From Balaenoptera acutorostrata (Eukaryota > Chordata > Mammalia > Artiodactyla > Balaenopteridae), in contig NC_080064.1 in the NCBI RefSeq assembly GCF_949987535.1, positions 130,662,708 to 130,726,707 of the forward strand: 64,000 bases of DNA, written 5' to 3'. Shown one piece after another: positions 12,001-27,000 of this stretch. The notes beneath the pieces were generated by a model. That model saw nothing but the letters and a program-made list of their open reading frames with translations, did not search any database and had not been told where the DNA came from. Positions within the stretch are counted from its first letter, which is position 1; every line of letters begins with the position of its first letter. The position numbers and the translations under genes were made by a program.

Positions 12001-15000
12001 TTTTTCTTACAAAATGTCCCCTTCTATAAATTGTCTTCCCTAACTCTTGTTCATGCAGACTTATTTCCCTTAGGTACACTTTTCACTAACCTCCATATTA
12101 GCCCTTATTCTTAAGTCTGACCATGCAGGTAAACTGTAAAAGAACAGAAGGAAAAAGATCAAGTCTAAGAGTACCTCTTTTACACACGCCCCTTCCCCAG
12201 CAGCCCCCCACGTCCTGTAGAAGAAGGGCCTCTCTTTTCTATAAACTTGGAATGTAGGCTGCCACCAGGGCTCCCAGCCATCTTGGATGAAAAGCCTAAC
12301 GTGGCAAGTCAGTGGGATTAGACTCATAAAGTTTTCAGGAAAATCTATTTTAGTAAAAACTTGTCTGCTGTTGCTGCTTTTGGTGCCTTTTCAGCTTTCT
12401 ATTCAGATTACGGAGTAATCCAGGTAGATAGTATATAAAACATCTAGAACCAGAAAACTCCATCCAGTAAATAAAAAAGATGTTCGGAGTGGGGACTTCT
12501 GCTAATTCAACATGTAAAGCTGCCCCCAGACACTGACCCCTAAGCCTTATCTCAAAATTATACATACCCTCTCCTCCTGCCAGAAATTCCTCTGGGATGA
12601 AATGTAAATAAATCTTTCATCTGCTCTTTGTGCGTTCTGCTAAAGGAAAAACCGGTAACAGCAGAGCTCGCTCAGTTTGGTATGGACGTTTCGTGGCTGA
12701 GGAGGAGGCGACAGCTTCTCCATCGCCCTCTTCAAGCTCCCTGGAGCCACGCTGACACTGACTCATCAGCACCAAGGAAGGACGGAGCTCTCTTCTAAAC
12801 GTCAGGAAGTCAGTGTTGCTTTAAAACCTCTCTTGGCATCAAAGTTAGAGAACCGTCTATCTGACAGTTCTCTTCTACTACTAACTGTTTCCATGCTATC
12901 TACTCACTATGACTGAGAACCGGATTAGAGATCCAGGGCTTCATAACACGTCATCATCCTTCAGGGTTATACAAAGGAGCAAAGAAGCAATGACACTGTT
13001 GATAAAAAATTCTTATTCTTGACTTTTATAGCCTACAAAGATCAGAAATTACTGCTACTTCCATGTAACATCCAATGGGAACATACCAGAAATACGGATA
13101 TTTTTTTCTCTTGATTTCTTGAAGTACCTAAAAATCAAGAGCTTGTCACCTAATAGGCCATCAAAATCAAAAGAACTTAAACATCTGGTGTTGTTAAGAG
13201 CTGCTACAATCTTTTTGGAAACTGACACTATCTATTAAAATTTTAAGTATTCAATATATTCTCTGACTCAGTACGAAATCCAGAAATGAGTGCAATAGCC
13301 ATCAATAGGGAAATCACTGAATTATATTCAATGAAATATTAGGCAGCTATCAAAAACAAAACAAAGCAAAACTATTAGGCAGTTATGTACTGACCTGGAG
13401 ACAGGTCCCTGATAAGCTGCTACAAGAAAAATATCAAGTTGTAGAACTGTGCATAATATTTTTTTTCTTTTTTTTTTTAAATCCTATGTGTGCGTGTAAA
13501 CATACATTTGTGTGTCTTTGTGGGCTTAGAAAAAAGGATGAAAGAATTCCCACTAAGCCACTGTTAACCTTAGACGCCCCAGAAGGAGCTGGGAGAGGGA
13601 AATTATTAACTTTTTCCTTATGTATCATTTGAATACAATCTATCTGCATTATCTGTATAATGTTTAAAATCCAATAAATTAAAACAACAACACACTAGGC
13701 CCTTTAATCATTCTTACCTTCTGCGGAAAGGTCCATAGTTTTAGTAAAACTTGGGGCAGTGCGTTTGAAGACCTTGGTTCTTTCTCCTCCCACAACCACC
13801 TCTGGTCCAAGTAGAGAGACCAACACTGCCAGGCTGTGAAGAGTAATTGCCACAATGGAATCGCTGGTATCACGCAGGCCCAGTAATACCTAGGAGTGAA
13901 TTGGGTAATAAGTGTACACAGCCATATTGCCTGTCTCTTTCTCCCCCCGTAAACAATTGGGCTGCAATCAGATTGTGCTTGCTTAAGTGAACTTCATTTC
14001 TTAGATACGTGTTCTAGGTCAGTAGCTCGCAACCTATCTGTGGTCAAGGACCGATATTTTCCGCTCCCAATCCATCACAGCCTGATACTTTTTCAAAAAT
14101 AAAACAAAAATGAAATTAAGTAGATAAATACATTAGAAATATATTAGGAATAAGATGACTCTGTTAAATTACTATAAAAGGTTTTAGATTTGTCCATGCC
14201 TGTTGACTCTTGCCTCCAAACCAAGGCCACAGAGTCCTCCCAAGAGCTCAGTGCTTTTAAGCCTACAGCACCAAGTATTCCCAGGTGGTCTTCCATCCAA
14301 GTACTAACCAGGCCTGACCCTGCTTAGCATCTGAGATCAGATGAGATGGATGCATTCAGGGTGGGAAGGCTGTAGACAATTCCCCAACCAAATTCTTGGC
14401 GAATCTGAATACTCCCAACTGAAAGACAGAGTTGCTGTTCAGGATTAAAAAACTGAGATTCATCTATATGATGTCATAAGAGACTCACTTCAGGTGTAAG
14501 TACATACATAGACTGAAAGTGAAGGAATGGAAAAAGATGTTCCATGCAAATGAAAACCAAAAGAAGGCTGAGGTAAGTTATATTTGTATCAGACAAAACT
14601 GACTTTAAAACAAAGACTGTAATAAGAAACAAAGCAGGCATTACATAATGATAAAGGGGTCAAATCCAACATTTATAACATTTATAAATATTTATACACT
14701 AAACATAGGAGCACCTAAATATACAAAGCAAATATTAAGAGACCCTAAAGGGAGAAACAGAGCAATACAGTAATAGTAGGGGACTTTAATATCCCATTTA
14801 CATCAATGGATAGATCATCCAGACAGAAAGTCAGTAAGAAAACACTGGCCTTGAATGACACATTAGATTAGATGGACTTAACAGATATACAAAGAACATT
14901 TCATCCCAAAGCAACAGAACACACATTCTTCTCAAGTGCACACGGAACATTCTCCAGGACAGATCATATGTTAGGTGACAAAACAAGACTTGATAAATTT

Positions 15001-18000
15001 AAGAAGACTGAAATCATATCAAGCATCTTTTCTGACAGTAAAAAAAACTAGAAATCAAGTACAAGAAGAAAACTGGAAAATTCAAATATGTGGAGATTAA
15101 ACAGTATGCCACTGAACAACCAATGATTCAAAGGAGAAATCAAAAAATACCTTGCAACAAATGAAAATGGAAATAAAACATACCAAAATCTATGGGATGC
15201 AGCCAAAAGCAGTTCTAAGAAGGAAGTTCATAGTGATAAGTGCCTGTCTGAAGAAACAAGAAAAAATCCCAAATAAACAACTAATTCTATACCTCAAGAA
15301 ACTAGAAAAAGACGAACAAAGGAAGCTCACAGCAGAAGGAAGGAAATATCACAGCAGAAATAAATGAAATAGAGACTAAAAAGACAATAGAAAAAAAATT
15401 CAATGAAACTAAGAGCTAGTTTATTCAAAAGATAAAATTGACAAAACTTTAGCGAGATTCACCAAGAGGAGAGAGGACTCAAATAAAATCAGAAATGAAA
15501 AGAGGAGATGCTACAACTGATACCACACAAAGGACCACAAGAGATTACTATGAACAATTATATGCCAACAAATTTCACAAACCAGAAGAAATGGATAAAC
15601 TCCTAGAAACATACAACCTATCAAGACTGAATCATAAAGAAATAGAAAATCTGAACAGACAGGTCAAGTAAGGAGATTGAATCAGTAACCAAAAACCTAC
15701 CAACAAACAAAAAGTCCAGACACAGATGGCTTCACTGGTGAAGTCTACCAAACATTCAAAGAATTAATACCAATCCTTCTCAAATCCTTCCAAAAAATAG
15801 AAGAGGAGGGAACTCATTTTAAAAGGCCAGCATTACCCTGACACCAAAACCAGAGAAGGATACCACAAGAAAAGAAAATTACAGGCCAATATCCCTGATG
15901 AATATAGATGCCAAAATACTCAACAGAATTAGAAAACAAATTCAACAATACATTAAAAGGATCATATACCATGATCAAGTGGGATTTATTCCAGTGATGC
16001 CAGGATGGTTGAACATCCACAAATTAATCAATGTAATACACCACATTAACAAAATGAAGGATAAAAATCATAGGATCATCTCAATAAATGCAGAAAAAGC
16101 ATCTGACAAAATTCAACATCCATTCATGATAAAAACTCTCAACAAACTGGGTATAGAGGAAACATACTTCAACATAGTAAATGCCATATATGACAAGTCC
16201 ACAGCTAACATTATACTGAAAAGCTGAAAGCCTTCTCTCTGAGATTAGGAACAAGCCAAGGATGCCTGCTCTTGCCAACACAGTATTGGAAGTCCTAGCC
16301 ACAGAAATTAGGCTTGGAAAAAAAAAAAAAAAGATATTTAAATCAGAAAGTAAGAAGTAAAATGGTCACTTTTTGCAGATGACATAATACTATATGTAGA
16401 AAACCTTAAAGACTCCAATAAAAAACTTTTAGAACTAATAATGATTTCAGTAAAGTCAGAGAATACACAATCAATATAAAGAAACCTGTACCATTTCTAT
16501 ACACTAATAATGGACTGTCAGAAAGAGAAAGAAAACAATCCCATTTACAGTTGCATCAAAGAATAAAATACCTAGAAATAAATTTAACCAAGGAAGTGAA
16601 AGACCTGTACACTAAAAACTATAGGACACTGATGAAAGAAACTGAAGAAGACATAAATAAATGGAAAGATATTCTCTGCTCATGGATTGGAAGAATTAGT
16701 ACTGTTAATAAACTGCCCATACTACCCTAGGCAATCTACAGATCCAATGCAAGCCCTATCAAAATTCCAATGGCATTTTTCACAGAAATAGAACAAACAA
16801 TCCTAAAATTTGTATGAAACCACAAAAGACTCTGAAGAGCCAAAGCAATCTTCAGAAAGAAGAACAAAGCTGGAAGCATCACACTCCCTGATTTCAAACC
16901 ATATTACAAAGCTATAGTAATCAAAACAGTATAGTACTGGCATAAAACAGTCACATAGGTCAATGGAACAAAACAGAGAGCCCAGAAATAAACGTATAAA
17001 TATATGGTCAATTAATTTATGACAAAAAGAGCCAAGAATATACAATGCGGAAAGGACAGTCTATTCAATAAACAGTGTTGGGAAAACTGGACAGTTACAT
17101 GCAAAGAATGAAACTGGACCACTATCTTATACCACATACAAAAATTAACTCAAAATGGGTTAATGACTTAAATGTAAGACCTGAAACCATAAAGCCCCTA
17201 GAAAAAAACATGGGCAGCAAGTTCTGTGACACCAGTCTCGGTGATGAGTTTTTGGATCTGACACCAAAAGCAAAGGTTACAAAAGCAAAAAACAAAGAAG
17301 TGGGACTACATCAAACTAAAAACCTTCTGCACAGCAAAGGAAACCATCAACAAAGTAAAAAGGTAATCTGCTGAATGGGAGAAAATATTTGCAAATTGTA
17401 TATCTGATAAGAGGTTAATATCCAAAATATACCAAAAAACTCATACAACTCAAAAGCAAAAACAGTTTGATTAAAAAAATAGGTTGGGCTTCCCTGGTGG
17501 CGCAGTGGTTGAGAATCTGCCTGCCAATGCAGGGGACACGGGTTCGAGCCCTGGTCTGGGAAGATCCCACACGCCGTGGAGCAACTAGGCCCGTGAGCCA
17601 CAACTACTGAGCCTGCACGTCTGGAGCCTGTGCTCCGCAACAAGAGAGGCCGCGATAGTGAGAGGCCCACGCACCGCGATGAAGAGTGGCCCCCGCTTGC
17701 CGCAACTAGAGAAAGCCCTCGCACAGAAACGAAGACCCAACACAGCCATAAAATAAAAATTAAAAATAAAAAAAAAAGATGGAAAGCTGTCTAAAAAAAA
17801 AAAAAATAGCTTGAAGATATGAATAGACATTTTTCCAAAGATGACAGAAAGATGGTCACCAGGTACGTGAAAAGATGCTCAACATCATTAAACAACAGGA
17901 AAATGCAAATCAAAACCACGGTGAGATATCACCACACACCTGTTAGAATGGCTATTATCAAAAAGACAAGAAACAACAGGTGATGGCGAGGATGTGGAGA

Positions 18001-21000
18001 AAAAGGAAACTTTGTGTGCTGTTGGTGGGAGTTTATATTGGTGTAGCCACTATGGAAAACAGTACAGAGGTTCCTCAAAAATTTAAAAACAGAACTACCA
18101 TACCATCCAGTGATTCTACTTCTGCGTATTTCTTTGAAGAAAAAACTACTAACTCAAAAAGATATATGCACTCCCATGTTCACTGCAGCATTATTTACAA
18201 TAGCCATGATATGGAAATAATTTAAGTGTCTATTGATGGATAAAGAAAATGTAGTACCCACACAGGAAAACTATTCAGCCATAAAAAAGAATAAAATCTT
18301 GCCATTTGCAACAACGTGGATCGACCTGGAGGGCATTATGTTATGCTAAGGGAAGTAAGTCAGACAGAGAAAGACGAATACTCATATGTGTGTGTGGTGG
18401 TGGGGAAGAGGACAAACAGAAAAACGAGCTCACAGATACAGAGAACAGATCAGTGGTTGCCAGAGGTGGAAGTGAGGAGGTAGGGAGGAAATGAAATGGG
18501 TGAAGAGGGTCAAAAGGTACATACTTCCTGTTATAAAATTAAAAAGTCATGGAGATATAATGTACGGCATGGTGACTATAGTTAATAATACTGTACTGCA
18601 TATTTCAAAGTTGCTAACAGAGTAATTCTTAAAAGTCATCACAAGAAAAAGATTTTGTAACTCTGTATGGTGACACATGGTAACTGGGCTTATTGTGGTG
18701 ATCATTTGCAATATATATACATATACACACATATCAAGTCATTCTCCTGTATACCTGAAATGAATATATCAATAATGTACCTCAATTTTTTAAAAAAAGG
18801 TTTTAAATGTTAATTTTCCATATCTGTACTCACCTCATTGCAGAACCATAACAAACAGTTCATGGACTGGCAATATTCTGCAGAGCTCACTTAGAAACAC
18901 TCATCTAGGTCACTAAGAGCTATGTTACCAGTCCTTGGCCGCTTCTCAGTTTTATACACCCATAAGGATAGGACCTTGAAACCTTCTTTATATCTGACGC
19001 ATATAACACCTGCCCCAAACTGAGCCAATTTTGATCTCTTTCCCGGTAACAAAAACTGGAATTTAGAGAAACTGGTTATCTCTGAGGTTTGCTTAAAATG
19101 AGGACAGTGAACTTAGAAGATATGGGTCAACCATGTTTGTCCATGTGTACACCAAATAATTAAAGCTGGTCTTCAAAAGTCAAAAGAGAAAGGAACGGAA
19201 TGAAGACCATATGGCTGAGTCCCAGCTGCACTTGATTTCCATGTAAGGCAGAATGACACCCTTTGATTAAAGTCTCTCTCTTCTTTTTTTTTTTTTTTTT
19301 TTGCTTTAGCTTGTTTAAGTGGGTTTCAGTTACCTGCAACCAGAAGAATCTCGACTAAGACATTCACATGGAGCTATCGGGAGAGATTTTGCTCTGAATT
19401 GGCAAACATGTACGTAAGGAAGATGGCAGGCAAAGCATGTGCACCAGCCAGACACAAGCTATCAGGAGTGCTGGGCTCTGGTCCTCGCTCTGCCAGGGCT
19501 TCTCAGTATGACTCGGCCAATTAATCACTTCATTATTCTGGTCCAGTTTCCTCATATACCCAAGAGGAAGGTTTCCAACAGGACTCAATAAAATAACTAA
19601 CAGGTCCAATGGTAACAAACCAGGCACTTTCTCGAAACAAAGCTGTACAAGTAAACTAAATCATGGTTAGAATTCTATCAACTGAATATGGTAATCGTAA
19701 AACAAGAAACCACCAAAGCCAAAAACCCAAGAGTCATCCTCAAAACTCTCCTATCTAGTGAGAAAATGAGTCCTACCCCTTCTACCCTTGATCACTGCCG
19801 CCATGTTTTCCCCAGTCCTTGTCATCTCTGAGCAGGACTATTCTAATAACTTCCTAGTTGAACTCCCTTAGTCCATCTTCCACACTGCCACCAAAGTGAA
19901 CCCTGAAATCAGTCAAGTTATTCCCCTACAGGGGAAGTAGCTCCACTGAGAGTTTTCACTGCCTTTCATATGCTGAGTATCTACTTATTATTTGACCTCA
20001 GCTCAGTGCCAATTCTGAGACCTGTGATGGCATGTCTATTTCAGAGTTAGAGTGCTTCATTCCTCTTCTAAATTTTCAGACACAAACTACAAGTAGGGTG
20101 ACAACTACTGCTGCAGATGTAAACACAAAATGCTATGTTGTGGTAGCTAGGCTCTAAAGCCAGCCCCCAGTGAACCACACCCCCAGTATCCACGCCCTTG
20201 TATAAAACCACCCCACGGTGAACCTGGCCTGACTTCTGTGACTCACTTCAACCAAGAGAACGTGACAGAAGCGATGCTGTCAGTTTCCAATCTATGCCTT
20301 AAGAAGGCTGCTTGGGCACTCCTGGTAGCCTTGGGCAGCCATGTAAGAAGTCTGCCCGCCTTGCTAAGGAAACCACGTGGAGAAGTCACACGGGGGAAGA
20401 GGGGCCCTGAAATGTCCTGAGACTTTATGGAGAGGGGGCCCCAGCTGTCCCGACGTCCCAGGTAAGCCCGCCTTTCAACCTTCCCCTCCGAGGTGCCAAG
20501 GAGCTGTTCTGGATGTGTTATGGGGCCCCAGATGACTGCTGCCTCAGCTGACATCATGTGGAACAACAGAACCCCCAAGCTGAGCCCAATCAATCCAAAG
20601 AACCGTGAGAATTAATAAAATGATTGTCATTTTAAGGCACTAAGTTTTGGGGTGATTTGCTACACAGACAACAAACATCTATTATTTCCGATCTACTCTC
20701 TCCTTGAAAGCAGGAAGTGTGTTACATACCTCTAGGGCCCCAGTACCTAAGCACAAGAACTGGCATAAAACCAAGCCTTATAATTTGTAAATAAATTAAT
20801 CTCATAGAAAAACAAGTTATTTGAAAAATACCACGTGACCGATAAAATCTTTTAAAACCTTGTACTGACTGAGTTGAATAGCGTCTTCCAAAAATTCATG
20901 TCCACCCAGAATGTGACCTTGAAATGCATCATACTGGGTTAAATCCAATGACTGGTGTCCTTATAAAAAGGCCATGTGACAACGGAAGCAGAAATTGGAG

Positions 21001-24000
21001 TGACACAGCTACAAGCCAAGAAACGCTAAAGGGCTACCAGAAGCTGGGAAGAAGGCAAGGAAGGATTCTCCCCTAGAGCCTTCAGCGGGAGCCCTGCTGA
21101 CACCCTCATTTTGGATTTCTGGCCTCCAGAACCATAAGAGAATAGATTTCTTGTTTTAAGCCATGCAGTTTGTGGTAATTTTGTTACATCAGTTACAGAA
21201 AACCGATACAGACCTGGAGCCCTGGCGTGGGCAAATCTAACAGGCCCCCTGTTGGCTGACTGACAGGCTGAAAACCACTGACAGGAATCATCTCCTGTTC
21301 CTCTCAGTTATAATTTAATTATCTTACAGTAATTTAATTATGACACTTGCAGTTTATGTTCACAAAGCATCCCACAAACGAATCTCGTTCGTTTTCCCCC
21401 AAAGAATTAGCAAACAGAATTATTATAGTTTTTCAGGTTATAAACAGGTGAAAACCAAATACGTTAGTTTAACTCATTTGCCTGTGTGACTGGCCTGGAA
21501 ATGCAACTTTAATTCCTGCCCTTTGGATCCCAGGAGGCGCTTAAACTGAAGTTCTGCCTCAGGCCTTCTCAGCTGTTCCCCAGACGCTCCAAATCCCCCC
21601 TCCCTTCCAGCTCCCCGGCCCCCAGCACCCTCGGCGGCCCCCGGCCCCGCCTCCTCCCCTGGACAGCGCTGTGGGTGCTCTCCCGCTGGCCTGCCCCGCC
21701 CCGCCCCTACCTGGGGCAGGATGACTTTTTTCAGCTGCTCCTGGGTGAAGTGCTCCACGTAGGCCTCCAGGTGAGACAGCAGCACCGTCCGCACGTGCTC
21801 CTCGTGCACCTCAAACAGCCGCAGCAGCACGGGGATCACCCGCGCCTGGAACAGCGCTGGCGAGAGCAGGCGGGGGGCGCCTCCCCTCGCACCGTCTTCT
21901 CCCCAGGTCAGACGGAAAAACAACTCGTCATTTCGGTGAAAGCAGCACGAAGCCCGGCGCAGAAACTGAGCCCAGAGCGTCACACACGTTCTAAGTGCTC
22001 TTCTAAATTCTTACGTCCCAAACCAAAGGGAAGTGCTTCTTTCGACCCCAAATTACTCAAGGCTTAACTGTCTGAATCACACTCCACCTTGTAGAAGTGC
22101 TTCTGAAATACTCTGTCATACTTAATGTACTATTTACATAGAAACCTCATGTTCTAATAGAATCCTGAGTCGATAGGTCTTTATATATTTACATCTAATC
22201 AATGAGGAATTTCATATACTAGATTCAACGGATATGATTGTTGCAATTTTATCCGCAAGCCAGGAAGTGTGTTAAATGCTACAGCAAGAGTTGGTGCCGA
22301 CAGTCCTCTCCTTCTTAGTAGTTATGGTAGGTTATTCAACAGAGACATGCATCAGAACCATTTGGGGACCTTTCAAAATACATATTTACCCATCCTTGCT
22401 CTGTCCCAGAAGCAGTGGATCAGGCACAGGCAAATTTTTAAAAAGCTCCCCAGGTGGTTCAGATTACCATGAAATAATCTTGCACTGCTCAAATACGGAC
22501 TAATAACTCCCAAACTCCGTAATTACCAATAATACTTTGAAAAAAAATTCACCTTTTTTGGGGCCAAGGAGGTAGGGAAGAAAACTCTTAACAGCTACTG
22601 GCTCTGCAAACACCAACTGATTAAGCAGAAGAGGCACCAGCCGTGAAGCTATTAATTCCTCTGACAGGCAGCTGACTCTGTCCAGCAGGAACCTGAGGGC
22701 AAAGAAGGAAAGCCCGGGAAATTGGCTGTGACTGTATCAACTCACTTGTACAGTTTAGACACATGCAGCTTTATTCCACTTCCATCAAAGTGATGAATCT
22801 GAAATGCAGCTAGAGAAACTGTAGCTAGGTCAGTCCCCAGGTATTTAAGAAAAACACAGAAGGTGTGAGGCAAGGCCAGCTAGTCAGTACATACACAACC
22901 TCCAATCCAAGCTAGGAAAATTTTTTCAACAAACGGCCCCTCATTAATAGCAAGAGTGTCTTCTTTCCCCGCTAATAAGCCAGAGGCTTTTTAGTCAATA
23001 AACGGTACTTTCTCAAGTTTAAAAGATGTAGGATATTACATTATCTAAAGTTTCCACGGTAAACAAAATACTACCTTTTGTTACTCAACTTATTAAAACA
23101 AGCTATGTACAAGCACTTAGGAAATACACAGATATCAGGTGTTAGCAGTAGTAACACGCCACTATACAATCACCCTGAGCAGGTAATCCTGCCTCCTCCT
23201 TAATCGGGAAACAGGCCCCACCATGCTTTATCTCCTGCAAGCCCCTAGGCCACTATCGACAAACGGATCCACACCCAAACTCACTCCCGGCTCCTTTCCA
23301 GGCTTCATGGATGCGAGGGCTTCCTCTTATTGAAGGTCACCCCCACTGAGCCATTGCCCCAACACCCCCTTCTCCTCCAGGGCCATGCACCGACAGCCCC
23401 CAACACAACTGCATCTTCAACTCCTCCCTCACTCCCCCACCAGCTCCGTCCCCTCAGCCTACAAACATGCTCCAGTCTCTTCCAGCCTTAAAAACATCCT
23501 TGTTAAAAAGAAAAAAAAAAAATCCTTCCTTGACTCCATTAGCAATTCTTTAGCAATTCTATGTTCCTCTTCTCCGAGCTTTTCAGGAGATTTTACCCAA
23601 AGTCCACTTTCTCACCTTCCACCCACTTCTCAATTCACTGCAGTTTGATTCGCTCTGCTGAAACAGCTCCAAGACAAGGTCATCAGTGCTCTCCTGACTG
23701 CTAAGTGAACAGGTATCTGTTGACTGCTCCTATCTTTCTGAAATTTTCTACTCCTTTGGAATACCAGCCTTCCTGGCTCTCTCTCAACGTCCTCCAACCA
23801 CTGCTTCTGTCTCATTCATCAGCCACTCCCTCCCCACTGGCCCCCTTACAAGGTTGGGTGCCCCAGGGTTACATTTGGGCCACTGTCCTTTTCATGCTAC
23901 CCACTTTCTATGGGACAATGTCACCAACTACAGGCTGATGAAGCCTCACATTCGCCTCTAGCTCATCAGCTTAAGACCTCTCTCCTGAGCTTCAGACCCA

Positions 24001-27000
24001 TCTGCCCAAATGCCCACGTACATCTCTATCTGAAGTCCCACAGACACTTCAGACCAACACACTGAATGCCAAATTCTTCATTTTCCCTGTATGAAGGTTC
24101 TCTCCTCCAGTATTCTCTAACTCTTTTGGTGATAATCACTAAGGCTTGTCGGTCTGTTTTAATATTTCTTATCGGTGTCTTCTTCACTGTACCATCACTG
24201 CCCTTACGTGAGGCCTCACATCTACTACCTGGCCTACCGCAGTCTACCAACCGATCCAAGTCTTATGTGAAATAAACCTGTGGCCTCCATAGCAAACAGA
24301 GTGATCCACCCAAGAGGAGACAGCCATCTCACAGCCCGTTTTCACTCCTTTGATGGTTTCAAGGCCTGAAGTCCACTGCTTACCAGTAGTGTCAATACTC
24401 CTAACTGCCACGTCCAAGGGTGCCCACCCCTTACCCTCCAGCAGGACCCAAGTGCTCATCATTCCTTGCACAAGACATACTGTGTCTTGCCTCTGTGCAC
24501 CGGTTCATGTTGCTCCTCTGCCTAGAATACCTCTTCTCTAACCTCCTTCTCCCCCATCCTCTGTTGTTCTCAGGACAACACCCCCCACCCCCCTCAAGCT
24601 CCATCACTGTTTAAGAGTTATCAGTCTGTACCTGTTTCCCTCACCAGACCTATCCATCTCAGGGCCTAGAAAAGAGCCTGACGTATAGGAAATGTCACTA
24701 AACTTTAAGAAAACAAATGTCTGACTCATTCTCTCTAGGACACCTGAAGTGATGACATGGACTTAATCCAAGTTACGGAATTTTAAGGCCTGAATTTTCT
24801 AAACTTACTTGAAAAATTCAGCTTTTTCCTCTTCACTCTTCAATGTTAAACTTTTCAAGAAATTCACAACTTCTAGAAAATCATTCCTAAATGCCAAAAA
24901 AAAAAAAAATGCAGGACAACAGATTAAAGATGGCGTGTCAAATATTGAAGCCATAACCACAGACCACACCACAATAATATTCAACAAAGAAACATTCCCC
25001 TGTGCCACTTGGAAGATTCTATTATAACTAAGTAGCTTGTAAGACAAATACTATGGAACAAGTCCACAGGGAATTTAATATTTTAAGAATATCAAAGAGA
25101 TCTGTCAAGAGGATACACGCTTAACCACACACACATGTGCGTACACAAACGCTAACAAACACTGCGGTTTCAATCATCATCATAATCATCCAAACTTTTT
25201 GTTGTAACAGGACGTGGTTACATGAACTATCCTGGGAGAAATGGTATTACCATTACAAAATAGTTGCTGATTTTCAAGTCTCCTTTGGTGAAAACTATTA
25301 AAGAGGGTTGGGGAAAGAGGAATTTCTGGTACAAGTCACAGGGACCTTCTCAGTTCTCCTGCTGTAGTTGTCTGGTCACTTTTGCAGCCAGGCAGGGAAG
25401 AGGGTGAGAGGAGTGGTCAGTTTCCTGCAGGGTCTCCAGAGAGTCCCGAGGCCACTCAGCTCCAAGCGAACGTCGCCCCTGGAAAGGAGGCTTCAGCAGC
25501 AGCCTGCGGCCCCCGCCAGGACAGCTGACCTCCTGGGTCTCCACTCCTCACACTGACACCTGTCTCCCTCTGGCTCAGCGGCAGAGAAAAAGCACAAATG
25601 CCTTAACTGAAGTGTAATCAGATCGGCTTGGCTGCCTCAGCGGGAACTGCTGGCCCTCCTCCTGCTGCCGCCTCTGGCCGGGCTTTCCCCTCACGTGTAA
25701 CAATCAGATTTGGGGGAGAAGGAGCCGGTGTGTGGTTTTGGCTTCCCTCTCCCATCTCTGTTTAATACACAATTCTTACTAAAGAACTCTTATCACACAC
25801 AGTAATGAGAGCACCTATTTACTGTAAAGGATTCTTCTTTGTAGACATTCTATACCAAGATAGATAAATAAAGTATCACTATGAATCACCCAAAAAGACA
25901 TGGAAATACCTTGGTTAAAAGCCTCATAATGGGAAAGGTTTGAACAGTTTCCCTGGAGCATAAGTGACAAAACCCTTGTAACTACAAGGAAAATACCCTC
26001 TCTGCCTTGTTTAATAATATACCCCACCCCCATCCTTAGAGGTAACTGTTCCCCTCCAGGGATAATATTAGCTTTCCCTTCACTCTGGTTTCTCTCAGGC
26101 TTTCCGACTGCAAACACATAGGATTTTTAGTTTCACAACTGACATAAAATTGATTTTGCTAATAAAAGTCATGAATGTGGAGTTAACCTGTGCAGAAGTT
26201 CTGCAGTCATGGAAATTAAAAAATAAAGGACACATAATTAAAACTAACCTGGAAGAGAGGTTCAAAAACACCTCTGAATCCAGCGACAGTATTAACAGTT
26301 ACACTGTGCCCTCCCTCTAAATTGACTTCTTTGCTCTTCCATCACGTATCACTAAACAAAGAAAACAATCTTCTGCCTGAAGAAAAATCAGCTCATTTAC
26401 ACACACACCCCCCCGCCCAAGTAAAATTCAATAATAACAGACTCGTATCACAATGGCAGCAAAAAGGAGAGGCCATGTTTATTAAGTTCCTCAATTAACT
26501 TCCAACTGTAAACCACTGGACACAGCCTAGCTTCTTCCCATTCAGAAGCCCTAAGTAATCCAGCTATAGTTTCTAGACCCAGGCCCTCCATGACAATCAA
26601 GGAGTTTGAAAACTTCCTATCTGTGATAGGAACCTGAGAGGCAACCTGATTTCTCCCTCTGTTTTCCCAGGTGGACATGATTCACTCTCTTCTAATAATG
26701 AAGGACAGCAAGAGCAGCGAAAGGGACCGCATCATTTGGTCCTCCAAAACCCAGCGCTGGCGCATAACCCGCAAGAGAGCAGGCGGGCGTCGGCGGGGAG
26801 CAGCCAGCGTGTCACCCCGGGCGCCCTCACCTGAAGAAGTCGTGGGACAGGAGGGTGTGGAGCGCTGGCCGACAGTTTGGAGTGGGATTCAGCAGGGTTG
26901 AGTGCAAGGTCTGCTGAAAGCTGGAGAGAACATCCGCTGAAACTGAAATCCAGAGCGACAGTTAGTTTCCAAGGCCGTCTCCCTCTTTTCAGGACCTCTA

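Noticed and set aside
15814..17374. Several 70-109 codon frames suggesting a reverse transcriptase gene
   Set aside because: They are fragments of one dead, 5'-truncated L1 ORF2 broken by stops and indels.
21675..22067. 130-codon + strand open frame
   Set aside because: It is the antisense shadow of the SCYL3 exon at 21711-21895 in GC-rich DNA.
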